A stretch of 64,000 nucleotides of DNA from Alphaproteobacteria bacterium (GTDB lineage Bacteria; Pseudomonadota; Alphaproteobacteria; Micropepsales; Micropepsaceae): positions 1-64,000 of the forward strand of contig JAGWNK010000009.1 of the NCBI GenBank assembly GCA_028871345.1. Direction: 5' to 3'. The position numbers were made by a program, and so were the translations under genes. The notes under the pieces are model-generated. The model ran no database searches, was not told where the DNA came from, and saw only the letters and a program-made list of their open reading frames with translations. The first letter of the stretch is position 1. Every line of letters begins with the position of its first letter. Shown piece by piece: positions 27,529-37,459 of the stretch.

Positions 27529-28269
27529 CTATTCCTTCGGCGGGGCGCGGTGCTTGCCCTTGGCCAGCGCCACGATCATGCCGCGCAGGGTCTGCACCTC
27601 CTGGTAGGTCAGCTGGGCGCGATGGATGGTGGCGCGGATGGCGCGCTGCATGTGCTCGCGCTTGTCGGGCGGATAGAGAAATCCCGACTGTGTCAATTCG
27701 CCTTCCAGGTGATCGAACAGCTGGAACATCTCCTGGCGCGTCGGTTTTCTGTGCAGCGGGCCGTGCTCGATGCGCGCGGGCGGGGTGTCGTCCTCCTGTT
27801 TGAACCATTCATAGGTGCACAGCAGCACCGCCTGGCCGAGATTGAGCGAGGCGAAGGCGTCGGTGGGTATGGTGACCACCGCGTCGCACAGCGAGATGTC
27901 CTCGTTCTCGAGCCCCGCCCGCTCGTTGCCGAACAGGATCCCCGTGCGGTCTTCGGGGCCGGTGCAGCGCAGCCGCCGCGCCGCTTCTTCGGGCGTCAGC
28001 ACTTCCTTGGTGATGCCGCGCTCGCGCGCCGTGGTGGCGTAGACCAGGTTGAGGTCGGCCAGCGCGTCATGCAGCGTCGCGAAGACGTGCGCCCGCTCCA
28101 GGATGTCGACGGCGTTGACCGCCATCGCATTGGCCTTGTCGTTGGGCCAGCCGTCGCGCGGCTCGACCAGGCGCAGATCGTCGAGCCCGAAATTCTTCAT
28201 GGCGCGCGCCGCCGCGCCGATGTTCTCGCCCAGTTGCGGCCGGCACAGGATGATGGCGGGTGCGATCAT
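27529..28269 (-). CDS. trmJ: tRNA/rRNA 2'-O-methyltransferase, TrmJ-like
   Basis: 246 residues, SPOUT knot family. Motif 1 is GENIGAAARAMKNFG, motif 2 ILFGNERAGLEN, and motif 3 SLNLGQAVLLCTYEW. TrmJ methylates the ribose of nucleotide 32 of some tRNAs in E. coli; the exact target here is by family transfer. The stop abuts the inverted repeat. Confidence 0.9.
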   Translation of the reverse strand: MIAPAIILCRPQLGENIGAAARAMKNFGLDDLRLVEPRDGWPNDKANAMAVNAVDILERAHVFATLHDALADLNLVYATTARERGITKEVLTPEEAARRLRCTGPEDRTGILFGNERAGLENEDISLCDAVVTIPTDAFASLNLGQAVLLCTYEWFKQEDDTPPARIEHGPLHRKPTRQEMFQLFDHLEGELTQSGFLYPPDKREHMQRAIRATIHRAQLTYQEVQTLRGMIVALAKGKHRAPPKE

Positions 28270-28279
28270 GGGTTCACTT

Positions 28280-28413
28280 TACCTCCCCCTTGTGGGGAGG
28301 TCGATGCGCGGCGCGCAGCGAAGCGCGTCGGGTGGGGGGCGATGCAGCCCACAACCGAAGAATTTCTCCCGGCCGCTCGAAATTCTTCGACCTCCCCGCA
28401 AGGGGCAGGTGAA
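28280..28413. repeat. Double palindromic repeat before icd
   Basis: Unit a: ACCTCCCCCTTGTGGGGAGGT, inner GCGCGCAGCGAAGCGCGTC, GGGTGGGGGG. Unit b: CCGAAGAATTTC/GAAATTCTTCG arms, then CCTCCCCGCAAGGGG. Same two-unit composition as the copy between purC and purS. Confidence 0.7.
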
Positions 28414-28541
28414 GGAGAAAGATCCGGCGCTGACGGTCTCGTTCAGCCGGCCGCCGCATTTTGCCTTGCCAAAAGGGGCTTTGACGGCCCCGTCGCGCCT
28501 CGCTAGAACGCCTGCGCATTCTACCCCTTCCGAGGCCGTTC

Positions 28542-29756
28542 ATGGACAAGATCAAGGTAGCGCACCCCGTCGTCGAACTCGACGGCGACGAGATGACCCG
28601 CATCATCTGGGACCTCATCAAGCAGAAGCTGATCCTGCCCTATCTCGACATCACGCTGGAATACTACGACCTCGGCGTGGAGCACCGCGACGCCACCGCC
28701 GATCAGGTGACCATCGATGCGGCGGAAGCCATCCGCAAGCACGGTGTCGGCGTCAAATGCGCCACCATCACGCCCGACGAGGCGCGGGTGAAGGAATTCG
28801 GCCTCAAGAAGATGTGGAAGTCGCCCAACGGCACCATCCGCAACATCCTGGGCGGGGTGATCTTCCGCGAGCCCATCATCTGCAAGAACGTGCCGCGCCT
28901 GGTGCCGGGCTGGACGCAGCCCATCGTCATCGGCCGCCACGCCTATGGCGACCAGTACCGCGCCACAGATTTCCGCGTTCCGGGGCCGGGCACGCTGAAG
29001 ATGGTGTTCACCGGCAGGGACGGCAAGACGGTCGAGCACGAGGTGTTCGACTATCCGGGCTCCGGCGTCGCCTTGGCGATGTACAATCTCGACGAGTCGA
29101 TCCGCGATTTCGCGCGCGCCTCGATGAACTACGCCCTGGCGCGCAAATACCCGCTCTATCTCTCCACCAAGAACACGATCCTGAAAGCCTATGACGGCCG
29201 CTTCAAGGACCTCTTCCAGGAGGTGTTCGACGCCGAGTTCGCGCCCGCCTTCAAGTCGGCCGGCCTCACCTACGAGCACCGCCTGATCGACGACATGGTG
29301 GCCTCGGCGCTCAAATGGTCGGGCGGCTATGTCTGGGCCTGCAAGAACTACGACGGCGACGTGCAGTCCGACACCGTGGCGCAGGGCTTCGGCTCGCTCG
29401 GGCTGATGACCTCGGTCCTGATGTCGCCCGACGGCAGGACGGTGGAGGCCGAGGCGGCGCACGGCACGGTGACGCGCCATTACCGCGAGCATCAGAAGGG
29501 CAAGGCGACCTCGACCAATTCGATCGCCTCGATCTTCGCCTGGACGCGCGGGCTCGCCCATCGCGCCAAGCTCGACAACAACGGCGAGCTGGCGAGGTTC
29601 GCCGGCACGCTGGAGAAGGTGTGCGTTTCCACCGTCGAATCCGGCTTCATGACCAAGGACCTGGCGCTGCTCGTCGGCCCCGAACAGAAATGGCTGACGA
29701 CCGAAGGCTTCCTCGACAAGGTGGACGAAAACCTGAAGAAGGCGATGGCGTCGTAG
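28542..29756 (+). CDS. icd: NADP-dependent isocitrate dehydrogenase
   Basis: 404 residues, the eukaryote-like (type II, homodimeric) form common in alphaproteobacteria. It oxidises isocitrate to 2-oxoglutarate in the TCA cycle. Visible: [13 protein letters not shown] at the start, SPNGTIRN (substrate serine loop), [44 protein letters not shown], and [27 protein letters not shown] near the cofactor site. GAGG lies 7 bp before the start. Confidence 0.97.
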   Translation: MDKIKVAHPVVELDGDEMTRIIWDLIKQKLILPYLDITLEYYDLGVEHRDATADQVTIDAAEAIRKHGVGVKCATITPDEARVKEFGLKKMWKSPNGTIRNILGGVIFREPIICKNVPRLVPGWTQPIVIGRHAYGDQYRATDFRVPGPGTLKMVFTGRDGKTVEHEVFDYPGSGVALAMYNLDESIRDFARASMNYALARKYPLYLSTKNTILKAYDGRFKDLFQEVFDAEFAPAFKSAGLTYEHRLIDDMVASALKWSGGYVWACKNYDGDVQSDTVAQGFGSLGLMTSVLMSPDGRTVEAEAAHGTVTRHYREHQKGKATSTNSIASIFAWTRGLAHRAKLDNNGELARFAGTLEKVCVSTVESGFMTKDLALLVGPEQKWLTTEGFLDKVDENLKKAMAS

Positions 29757-29810
29757 ATTATCCGGGCTGTTTTCGCGCTATGGTGCTGCGCTGTGGGCGC
29801 GGAGGGGGCG

Positions 29811-30254
29811 ATGCGCAAGCTACTGCCGGGAATCGTCGTTCTGATCGGGCTGGCGTCCGCATCTCAAGCGAACGATCCGGCAGGGGGGTGGCAGGTAAAC
29901 CGCGTGACGCCTGGCGGGTGTACGGCCAAGATTGCCGGTCCCGAAGTCGACACCCTTCTCATGGAAAGCAGGGACGGAAATCTGGTCCTTGTGGCGGCTT
30001 GGCCCGGGCGCGACCTTCCCGACGGTGCACAGCAGGGCACGCTTGCAATCGATGGCGCGGCCCCCCAGCCCATCGAGGTGCAGGCCCTGGCGATGATGGT
30101 CCTTTATCCGGTGAAGGACAAAGCGTTGGAAGAACGGCTCGCCACGGCAAATGTGCTGCACTGGCATTTCGCCTGGGGCGATTTTCGCGCCGATGTCACG
30201 GGCCTGGGTGATGCGGCGGCTGAGTTGCGCCGCTGCACGGCGACGAAGGCGTGA
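29811..30254 (+). CDS. Secreted protein, unknown
   Basis: 147 residues with a signal peptide (MRKLLPGIVVLIGLASASQA). The rest looks like a small beta-rich domain (GGWQVNRVTPGGCTAKI) with two cysteines. GGAGGGGGC directly ahead of ATG 29811 fixes the start. It is 54 bp after icd and could be cotranscribed. No family recognised. Confidence 0.55.
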   Translation: MRKLLPGIVVLIGLASASQANDPAGGWQVNRVTPGGCTAKIAGPEVDTLLMESRDGNLVLVAAWPGRDLPDGAQQGTLAIDGAAPQPIEVQALAMMVLYPVKDKALEERLATANVLHWHFAWGDFRADVTGLGDAAAELRRCTATKA

Positions 30255-30282
30255 TGGCTCAAGAGCATGATCTAAGAGGAAA

Positions 30283-31209
30283 TCAGGCCTGGGGCAGGGC
30301 GGTGCGGGTCGGCAGCGGCAGCTGATCGATCGCCGCGAACAGGCGGTGGCGCCAGGCGGGTCCGCGCCGGTGGGCGTCGTGCCAGACCTCGCCGAACGCG
30401 TCGGGGCGCCTCTTGAGCAGCGCGTCGACCAGGGCCTGGACCCGCGGGCTTTCCGCGGGCCGCCCGGCGATCAATCCGGCAACGGCGAAACGTGACGGCG
30501 CGGGCACCGGCACGGCGATGCCGCCATCGTGGAGCACGACGGCGCGCTCGGGCTTCTCCAGCAGGAACTCGAGCAGAAGCGGTTCGTCGGACTCCGGCTT
30601 GGCGGCCGGGGTGAGGAGATCGACCCGCGGTCCGTCCACTGCCACATGGCTCGTGGTGCGCACGCCGCCCTCGGTCCGCGACACCACGCGGTAGGCTTTG
30701 GCGGTCCCTTGCAGGGCCGCGAGCAGGGAAAGCTCGCCTGCGGCCCCGACCTGGATGGGGTCGCCGGCTTGAAGATCGCTGTCGGGCAGCGCGCTTCCCA
30801 GAAGGGCCAGATAGGTCTGATAGGCGGCCGGCCCCACCAGCACCGCCTGCCGGAAGACGCCTGCGCCCGCCAGGGCGGCGATCACCCGGCCGGCCGCGGG
30901 CGGCGGATGCGGCGCGGCGAATGTGCGCACCATCAGCGCCGCCAGGGTCCGGCGCTCCTTCGCCGCGGCCCTGGCCTGCTTCTGCCGGGCGACGCGGTCC
31001 ACGAGCTCCGGGGTCTCCGGGCCCAGGTAGCGCTGGCAGCGACGGCCGTCCTCGTCGCGGTCTTGGAGGTACCAGTAGCGCCGGCCCTTGATGAGCTTTG
31101 CCACCAGCCCGCCGTCGGTGCCGGGCTCCTCGTCGCAGCGCCGCAGCAACTCGGCATGGAGGGACTGGATCAGGAGGGGAGACGCCAGCATCGGCTCGGT
31201 ATACGCCAA
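30283..31209 (-). CDS. GSU2403-like nucleotidyltransferase-fold protein
   Basis: 308 residues. LIKGRRYWYLQDRDEDGR, then RCQRYLGPETPEL and IAALAGAGVFRQAVLVGPAAYQTYLALLG resemble the GSU2403 family, whose members have a nucleotidyltransferase fold and unknown targets. The usual D-x-D active-site pattern is weak here (SDLQAGDP). An AGAGCATGATC repeat lies just after the stop. The match is from memory of the family, so moderate confidence. Confidence 0.6.
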   Translation of the reverse strand: MAYTEPMLASPLLIQSLHAELLRRCDEEPGTDGGLVAKLIKGRRYWYLQDRDEDGRRCQRYLGPETPELVDRVARQKQARAAAKERRTLAALMVRTFAAPHPPPAAGRVIAALAGAGVFRQAVLVGPAAYQTYLALLGSALPDSDLQAGDPIQVGAAGELSLLAALQGTAKAYRVVSRTEGGVRTTSHVAVDGPRVDLLTPAAKPESDEPLLLEFLLEKPERAVVLHDGGIAVPVPAPSRFAVAGLIAGRPAESPRVQALVDALLKRRPDAFGEVWHDAHRRGPAWRHRLFAAIDQLPLPTRTALPQA

Positions 31210-31408
31210 TTTGGTGCTGAGTATAACGGCTCGCCGTTGCCACTCCAGAGATATCCTCAGGAAATTTTCTGCGTATAATATCCAATAGATTCAACTATGT
31301 ACAATTCGTTCTTAAAGTCACCAACGCTGCAAGCTGGCGCGCAGAATGTTCTTGCTTCGTTCCAATTCGCCCTGTAGGCTCCGCCGCCAATTCATTCGGA
31401 GGGTTCGC

Positions 31409-31789
31409 ATGCTCGGATACGTCACCATCGGCGCGCTCGATATCGAGGCGTCCGGCCGGTTCTATGACGCTGTCCTCGGCGCCATGGGCGACGAGCGCAA
31501 GTTCAAGGACGGCGGTTGGATCGGCTATGGCCCGAAGGGTGAGGACAGCCATTACTGTTATGTCTGCCCGCCCTTCGACGGCAAGCCGGCGCGCCCGGCC
31601 AACGGCCTGATGCTGGCGTTCAAGGCGAAGACCAAGGCCGAGATCGATGCGGCCCATGCCGCGGGGCTGGCCAATGGCGGCAGCGACGAAGGCAGGCCCG
31701 GGCCCCGCCCGGCCGACTCCACCACCTTCTACGGCGCCTATCTGCGCGACCCGACGGGCAACAAGATCTGCGTCTACTGCAAGCCCTGA
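31409..31789 (+). CDS. VOC family (glyoxalase-like) protein
   Basis: 126 residues, a single vicinal-oxygen-chelate fold: GYVTIGALDIEASGRFYDAVLGAMG at the start, and FYGAYLRDPTGNKICVYCKP at the end with a likely metal-ligand region. GGAGGG 5 bp upstream of ATG 31409 fixes the start. Substrate unknown; members include dioxygenases, lyases and resistance proteins. Confidence 0.8.
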   Translation: MLGYVTIGALDIEASGRFYDAVLGAMGDERKFKDGGWIGYGPKGEDSHYCYVCPPFDGKPARPANGLMLAFKAKTKAEIDAAHAAGLANGGSDEGRPGPRPADSTTFYGAYLRDPTGNKICVYCKP

Positions 31790-31794
31790 ACGCG

Positions 31795-31910
31795 CCTCGG
31801 TCCCCCTTCTTTCAGGGACGCGCCGCATCTTCTGTCATCCCGCATATTCAGGGGGAGGTCGGCCGTCCTGAGCTTTGCGAAGGACGGACGGGGCGGGGGT
31901 CCTTGTCGGC
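31795..31910. repeat. Dispersed repeat copy with CCTGAGC-type arm
   Basis: CCCCCTTCTTTCAGGG and CAGGGGGAGGTCGG parts are followed by GTCCTGAGCTTTGCGAAGGACG, a REP-like hairpin of a second type. It lies between convergent genes. Composite structure suggests nested insertion. Confidence 0.5.
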
Positions 31911-31943
31911 GGCCAGGGCGCGGTTCCCGCATGGGAACTCCGG

Positions 31944-32624
31944 TCAGGCGTCCGGCACCAGGTCGCAGAACCAGAAGCCTTCGCGGCAGACGGTTTCGCC
32001 GAAGGAGAACCGCACGGGCGCGGTGAAGATCGGCCCGTCGAACACGAAGGTGTGGAACTCGCCGTTCTCCCCGCAGGGATCGACGCCGTGGGGCAGGTCC
32101 GCCAGGAACCCGGCATCGATGATGCGGCCTGTGAAGGCGGGCGGCAGTTTGCGCGGATCGACGCAGACCACGGCGGTCTTGAAGCCCTGGGCGATGAAAT
32201 CGCGGATGAGGGCCGAGGTGTCGCGACCCCACAGCGGATAGATGGCGCGCATGCCGTGCGCCTCGAGCTGGCGGTCGCGATAGGCGCGGATGTCCTCCAG
32301 GAACAGATCGCCGAAGGCGCAGGTGACGATGCCGGCGCGCCGGTACTCCTCGAGCGCCTCCGCCATCCGCGCTTCGTACTGCGCGTTGCTGGCGCCGCGC
32401 GGAATCATGATCTCGCGCAAGGGCAGGCTGAGGCTCGCCGCCTGCTGCCGCAGAAGGCTTCGGCGCACGCCATGCATGCTGATGCGATCGAAATCCTCCG
32501 TCACGGTGGTGAGCAGCGCCCGGACGCGAACGCCTTGCTGCTGCAGCGCCTGCAGCGCCATGCAGCTGTCCTTGCCGCCGCTCCAGGACAGAAGGATGTC
32601 GGTCTCCTCCTGATCGGCCTTCAT
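31944..32624 (-). CDS. Dph6/DUF71-like ATP pyrophosphatase
   Basis: 226 residues. N-terminal PP-loop LSWSGGKDSCMALQAL, then GVRRSLLRQQAASL, AFGDLFLEDIRAYRD and CGENGEFHTFVFDGP, which fits the diphthine-ammonia-ligase family (Dph6, MJ0570-like). Bacteria lack diphthamide, so the role must be another amidation or thiolation. Start chosen at ATG 32624; another ATG is at 32633. Confidence 0.8.
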   Translation of the reverse strand: MKADQEETDILLSWSGGKDSCMALQALQQQGVRVRALLTTVTEDFDRISMHGVRRSLLRQQAASLSLPLREIMIPRGASNAQYEARMAEALEEYRRAGIVTCAFGDLFLEDIRAYRDRQLEAHGMRAIYPLWGRDTSALIRDFIAQGFKTAVVCVDPRKLPPAFTGRIIDAGFLADLPHGVDPCGENGEFHTFVFDGPIFTAPVRFSFGETVCREGFWFCDLVPDA

Positions 32625-33073
32625 GCCTGCCATTTCCCGTTGTCCGGACTTTGCCTTGGCGCCGCCATAACACGAAATTCGCTTGCCGGCTTGGCGTTCG
32701 ACAAGCCGGTCAGCGGCGGAACTCAGTTGAAATTGCCGCAATCGGCACTACGTCACGGATATGCTCGATGCAATGGCTGATCTCTTGGACGTGCTCGGAA
32801 ACCTCGCGACGGCAATTTCCAGTCTCAACGACTTGAGCAGCGGTTTTAGAGGAAAGCCTCCAATCACTTCGAAAAGTACCAACCTTATAAGCGTGGCGAG
32901 CGGAAAACAGGATTGCCTCCAATAGGCACCGGGCGCCCGGACCAATCTGGCGAGGGCGTGCCTGTAACCGGACGTTTGTGGAATGTCGGAAATTGGATGT
33001 GCCGTCGCCCTCGCCGGAAGCAGCATACGCGCGATGTCGAGCTGCTAGCGGCGCGTGAGATGGAGGGCGCGGC
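32625..33073. other. 449-bp gap without a supported gene
   Basis: Short frames occur on both strands, but no ribosome binding site or known protein. AT content is higher than in the flanking genes. On the minus strand a stretch around 32710-32800 reads VETGNCRREVSEHVQEISHC, possibly the tail of a lost gene; I cannot assign it. Confidence 0.35.
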
Positions 33074-34153
33074 CTACAGCCGGTCGTTCGCCAGGCGCAG
33101 CGCCGGGATGCCGTCCGCGTCGTGCGGCTTGGGCTCGGCCTTCGCCACGGCCGGTGTCGCCTTCGCCGCGACGGGCGCCGCTTTCGCCGCCGCGGTTGTC
33201 GCATTGGCCGCGGCAGTATTTGTCTTCACCGTCGCCGGCTTGGCCTTCGCCACCGCCTCGGGCCTCGACTTGGCGAGGCGTGCCGGCACGCGGTGCGCGG
33301 GCTTCTTGGCGGCCTTGTCGACCGGACCCGCCAGCGGATCGCGAGGGACGGCCTGCATGACGATGTCGCGCGGCGCGCCGTTGGCTTCGTGCACTGCCGG
33401 CGTTGCCGGCGCTTCGGCCGGCTTGGCAAGGGTCGTCAATTTGGCCGGTGCGGCGGAGGCAACATCGCTCCTGGGCGCGCGCCGGAGCGCCGGCTTTGCG
33501 GGGGCCGCGGCGGGAGGCGTGGGTGTGGTCGCAGCGGCGACCGGGCCATGGTGGGAAAGTTCCTCGATCAGCGCCGTGTTCTTGGCGACCCTGGGGTCGG
33601 TCGATGCGCCGGCCTGGGCGATGAGCTGGCGCGCCCCGGCAAGATCGCCGGCCAGCATGCGCGACATCGCATAATTGTTGAGGACCGCCGGCTCGCCCGG
33701 CTTCAGCCGCAGCGCCTCTTCATAAGCGACGCGGGCATTGGCGGGCTGTTTGGCCTGGTCATAGGCGACGCCCAGCGCGGAATAGATGGTCCAGTCCGTG
33801 GGCGCCAGTTCCACGGCGCGCTTGAGGAACGAGGTGGCTTCCTCGGGGCGCCCTTGCAGCACCAGCACCTTGCCGTATTCGCTCACCACTTTGGGATTGT
33901 CGGGATCGACCAGCATCAGCTGGCTCAAGAGACGCACGGCGTCGGCGTAATCGCCCTGCTCGCGCGCGCGCGCCGCATTCGCGATGTCGGCATTGATATC
34001 GAAGGCTTGGGTGGCGGGGGCCGCCGCGGCATCCGCCGTGGCGTCCGTGGCGGCAGCCTGCGGCGCCGCCGGCTTGTCGGCGGTGAACGCGGCGCAGCCG
34101 CCAAGCATGGCCGCCACGATAAGGAGTCCGCAGGATGAGTTGAATCGAAGCAT
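33074..34153 (-). CDS. TadD-like TPR lipoprotein
   Basis: 359 residues. Signal peptide II with lipobox LGGC-A near residue 20. Tetratricopeptide repeats from about 60 to 190 (ARAREQGDYADAVRLLSQLM, YGKVLVLQGRPEEATSFLKRA, LGVAYDQAKQPANARVAYEEAL). The last 150 residues are Ala/Lys/Pro-rich and probably unstructured. TadD proteins are outer-membrane-anchored pilotins of Flp pili, but no other tad gene is nearby, so this is a TadD-like lipoprotein only. Confidence 0.75.
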   Translation of the reverse strand: MLRFNSSCGLLIVAAMLGGCAAFTADKPAAPQAAATDATADAAAAPATQAFDINADIANAARAREQGDYADAVRLLSQLMLVDPDNPKVVSEYGKVLVLQGRPEEATSFLKRAVELAPTDWTIYSALGVAYDQAKQPANARVAYEEALRLKPGEPAVLNNYAMSRMLAGDLAGARQLIAQAGASTDPRVAKNTALIEELSHHGPVAAATTPTPPAAAPAKPALRRAPRSDVASAAPAKLTTLAKPAEAPATPAVHEANGAPRDIVMQAVPRDPLAGPVDKAAKKPAHRVPARLAKSRPEAVAKAKPATVKTNTAAANATTAAAKAAPVAAKATPAVAKAEPKPHDADGIPALRLANDRL

Positions 34154-34276
34154 GGCGGCCGCTCGCGATGGAATTGCGCCGTTCGAGCATGCGCGGCCGG
34201 CGTCAATAATCCCTTAAGTCGGGCGTCTTTGGGAAAGGTCCAATTACTGACGCAAAGTTCTGAAAGAAATAACTTT

Positions 34277-35272
34277 ATGGATCGGCTGAGAGCTGCCGTT
34301 GCGGGGATCGTGACGCTCGCCCTGACGGGCGCGCCGGCCCTTGCCCAGCGCCAGTCTTTTGCCATTGCCACGGGTTCGACGGCGGGCACCTATTTCCCGA
34401 TGGGAGAGCTGATTGCCGGCATCGTCAGCCACCCCCAGGGCCTGGACCGCTGCGATACGCGTGCCGTCTGCGGTCCGCCCGGCCTGATCGTCTCGGCACG
34501 GACGAGCGACGGGGCGGTGTCCAACCTGCTCGAGGTTAACGCCGGATTAATCGATTCGGCCCTGGCCGAAGGCAATGTCGTGGCGGACGCCGTCGCCGGC
34601 CGCGGAGCTTTCCGCCACGTCGGCAAGCAGGGCCATGTCCGCGTCATCGCCGATCTCTTTCCGGAAGAAATGCAGCTCGTGGCGGCGGCGGGATCGCATA
34701 TCGCGTCGGTCGGCGACCTCGGCGGCAAGCGGGTCTCGCTCGGCAATCCCGGCTCGGGTGCCCAAATTCTCGCGGAGCAGATCCTGTCCGCCTATGGCGT
34801 GCGCGTGAAGATCGTCCGCGCCGACTATGAAGCCAGTGCCAAGGCGCTGGGCAACCGCACGCTCGACGCCTTCTTCTTCCTGGGAGGGACGCCGGCGCCG
34901 CTGGTGCGCGATCTTCTGTTGCGCGGCGCCCATCTGGTGCCGCTCGACGGCAAGGGGCGCGCCCGCCTGCTGCGGCGGATCCCGAGCCTCGCCTCCGACA
35001 CCATCGCCGCCGGCGACTACAGGGGCGTCGGCGCCGTCGCGACCATCAGTTGCCGCTCTTTGTGGATCGTCAGCGATGCGGTGCCGGCCGATACGGTCTA
35101 CGGGCTGGTGCGGGCGCTCTACCATCCGGCCAACCGCGCGGCGCTTGCTGCGGGTCCGCCGGCGGCGCTGCACATCCGCCTCGATGAGGCCGCGAGCGGC
35201 CTCACGGCGCCGCTGCATCCGGGCGCCGAACGCTTCTATCGCGAAGCCGGCAGGCTGCCGGCGATTCGTTAG
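34277..35272 (+). CDS. TAXI family solute-binding protein
   Basis: 331 residues. Signal peptide ending near ALA-Q, then the TAXI start FAIATGSTAGTYFPMGELIAGIV. TAXI proteins feed TRAP transporters, but no TRAP permease is encoded here, so partners are elsewhere or it acts alone. Its stop overlaps the stop of the convergent GST gene by 4 bp. Ribosome binding site weak; ATG 34277 chosen because the signal peptide begins there. Confidence 0.85.
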   Translation: MDRLRAAVAGIVTLALTGAPALAQRQSFAIATGSTAGTYFPMGELIAGIVSHPQGLDRCDTRAVCGPPGLIVSARTSDGAVSNLLEVNAGLIDSALAEGNVVADAVAGRGAFRHVGKQGHVRVIADLFPEEMQLVAAAGSHIASVGDLGGKRVSLGNPGSGAQILAEQILSAYGVRVKIVRADYEASAKALGNRTLDAFFFLGGTPAPLVRDLLLRGAHLVPLDGKGRARLLRRIPSLASDTIAAGDYRGVGAVATISCRSLWIVSDAVPADTVYGLVRALYHPANRAALAAGPPAALHIRLDEAASGLTAPLHPGAERFYREAGRLPAIR

Positions 35273-35940
35273 GCCGACAGATATTCCGGCAGGCCCGCGT
35301 CCACTTCGGCCTTCGAGGCCGCGCCCCAATCCTGCATGGCCGGCAGGGCCATCACGCGCGCGCAATAGGCTTGGGCCGCTTTCGGCAGCGCCACGCCATA
35401 GGTCAGGAAGCGCGACACCACCGGCGCGTACATGCAGTCGGCGACCGTGAAATGGCCGAACAGGAACGGCCCGCCATGCTCGGCAAGCGCCGTGGTCCAA
35501 GCCTCCAGGATGCGCTCGATCTGGACCTTCGTCGCCTCGCTGAGCGTGGGCGTCGGCAGCTTGCGGGCGAATTCCATGGTCATCTGCTCGCGCAGGTCGG
35601 GAAAGCCCGAATGCATCTCGGCCGCGTAGGAACGCGCCAGCGCCCGCGTTTCGCTGTCTGCCGGCCACAGCCTGGCGTCGGGGTGGCGCTCCGCCAGGGT
35701 CTCGCAGATGGCGAGGCTGTCCCACACCGTCAGCGAGCGTCCGTCTTCTTCGATCTTGAGCACCGGCACGCGCCCCGCCGGGGAATGCTTCAGGATCTGG
35801 TCGCGCGTCGACGGCGATTCCTTGGCGCGCAGGCGGATGGTGATCTCCGAGAACGGTGCGCCCGTGGCCCGCATGGCCAAATAGGGCCTCAGGCTCCAGC
35901 TCGACCAGTTCTTGGTGCCGACGATCAGCGTATAGGCCAT
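35269..35940 (-). CDS. Glutathione S-transferase family protein
   Basis: 223 residues. N-terminal thioredoxin fold with the candidate catalytic serine in KNWSSWSLRPYLAM and the GSH-binding GRVPVL / VWDSLAICETLAE (cis-Pro and Ser67-like) blocks; C-terminal helical domain with FLFGHFTVADCMYAPVV. Substrate unknown. GGAGAAG lies ahead of ATG 35940. The M17 peptidase gene starts 70 bp away on the other strand. Confidence 0.88.
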   Translation of the reverse strand: MAYTLIVGTKNWSSWSLRPYLAMRATGAPFSEITIRLRAKESPSTRDQILKHSPAGRVPVLKIEEDGRSLTVWDSLAICETLAERHPDARLWPADSETRALARSYAAEMHSGFPDLREQMTMEFARKLPTPTLSEATKVQIERILEAWTTALAEHGGPFLFGHFTVADCMYAPVVSRFLTYGVALPKAAQAYCARVMALPAMQDWGAASKAEVDAGLPEYLSA

Positions 35941-36010
35941 GAGCTTCTCCGGTTGCGCGCCTTCCCGATGGTTTCTAATGTCCGCCGTTGCATCTTCCAA
36001 GGTTCCCCCG

Positions 36011-37393
36011 ATGCATCCATGCCTTGCGAAAAGCGCAAAAGGCGCCGTGCCGCTCCACGCCGTCGCCGAACGCGATCTCAAAGCTTTCCTCGCGAAACGT
36101 CCCAAACGCGCCGCCGCCTATCTGAAGGCCTCGGCCTTTGCGGCCGGGGAGGATGAGCTGCGCCTCGTGCCCGGCGCTTTGGGCGAAGTGGCCTTTGCGG
36201 TTCTCGGTCTCGGCGCCGCGCGCGATCCCTTGGCCCCGGCGCTCTTCTCGGAGCGCCTGCCGCAAGGAACCTACCGCTTCGAGACGTTGCCCAAGTCGAT
36301 TCCCGCGGATCTGGCGACGCTGGCCTGGCTCTATGGCACCTATCGCTTCGCGCGCTACCGCAGCGCCGGCAAATCCGCGCCGCGCCTTGTGGTGCCCGAC
36401 GGCGTCGACGGCGAGGAACTCAGCCGCATTGCCGGGGCGGTCTTCCTGGCGCGCGACCTTATCAACACGCCCGCCAACGACATGGGGCCTGAAGACCTCG
36501 CCGCTGCGGCCCGCGCCGTCGCCAAGGCGCAGGGTGCCAGGCTGCGCGAGATCGCCGGCGGGGCGCTGCTCAAGCAGAACTTCCCGCTGATCCATGCCGT
36601 GGGGCAAGGCTCGGCCCGTCCGCCGCGCCTGATCGATCTTTCCTGGGGCCGGCCCGGCGCCCCCAGGCTGACGCTGGTCGGCAAGGGCGTATGCTTCGAC
36701 ACCGGCGGCTACGACCTGAAGACCGCCGCCGGCATGCTCACCATGAAGAAGGACATGGGCGGCGGCGCCGTGGCGCTGGCGCTGGCGCAGCTCGTCATGC
36801 AGGCCAGGCTCGATGTGCGGCTGCGCCTCTTGATCCCGGCGGTGGAGAATTCCGTCTCGGGCACCGCCTATCGTCCTTCCGATGTCTTCAAGAGCCGCAA
36901 GGGTCTCACCGTCGAGATCGGCAACACCGACGCCGAAGGCCGCCTGGTGCTTGCCGACGCGCTGGCCGAGGCCGACAGCGAGGCGCCCGATCTCCTCATC
37001 GATATCGCCACGCTGACCGGTGCGGCGCGCGTCGCCACCGGCATGGAGCTGCCGCCCTTCTTCACCGACGACGAGGCGCTCGCCGCCGAGCTGACGCGCG
37101 CCTCGGCCGCGGTGCGCGATCCGGTGTGGCGGCTGCCGCTGTGGCGCGGTTATGAAGGGGCGCTGTCGAGCTCGGTCGCCGATCTCACCAACAGCCCCGA
37201 TTACGGCTATGCGGGGGCGATCACGGCGGCGTTGTTCCTCAACCGCTTCGTCACCCAGGCCAAGGCGTGGATGCATCTCGACATCGGCGCCTGGATCGAC
37301 CGCCCCAGGCCCGGTCGGCGCCGCGGTGCCGAGGCCACCGCCCTGCGCGCGCTCTATGCGATGGTGAAGGCAAGGTACGGGCGGACCGGATAG
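36011..37393 (+). CDS. M17 leucyl aminopeptidase family protein
   Basis: About 460 residues. Metal and catalytic motifs: GKGVCFDTGGYDLK (Lys, Asp), MKKDMGGGA (Lys, Asp) and NTDAEGRLVLADAL (Asp, Glu, Arg). The family normally uses two zinc or manganese ions to remove N-terminal amino acids. The N-terminal domain is typical of the alphaproteobacterial PepA-like group. ATG 36011 has AAGG 9 bp upstream; ATGs at 35978 and 35939 are possible but less supported. Confidence 0.92.
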   Translation: MHPCLAKSAKGAVPLHAVAERDLKAFLAKRPKRAAAYLKASAFAAGEDELRLVPGALGEVAFAVLGLGAARDPLAPALFSERLPQGTYRFETLPKSIPADLATLAWLYGTYRFARYRSAGKSAPRLVVPDGVDGEELSRIAGAVFLARDLINTPANDMGPEDLAAAARAVAKAQGARLREIAGGALLKQNFPLIHAVGQGSARPPRLIDLSWGRPGAPRLTLVGKGVCFDTGGYDLKTAAGMLTMKKDMGGGAVALALAQLVMQARLDVRLRLLIPAVENSVSGTAYRPSDVFKSRKGLTVEIGNTDAEGRLVLADALAEADSEAPDLLIDIATLTGAARVATGMELPPFFTDDEALAAELTRASAAVRDPVWRLPLWRGYEGALSSSVADLTNSPDYGYAGAITAALFLNRFVTQAKAWMHLDIGAWIDRPRPGRRRGAEATALRALYAMVKARYGRTG

Positions 37394-37459
37394 CCGTCAT
37401 GTGTGCGGTGCGGGGCCGCAATGCCGTCGCCAGGCTCCGCACCTTTGCTATGATCGATC

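Noticed and set aside
32651-33026. Short frames on both strands in the 32.6-33.1 kb gap
   Set aside because: Neither has a start signal or similarity I can recognise; treated as non-coding or decayed.
33074-34153. Flp pilus (tad) locus
   Set aside because: Only a TadD-like TPR lipoprotein is present; no tadA, tadB, tadC or pilin genes lie nearby.
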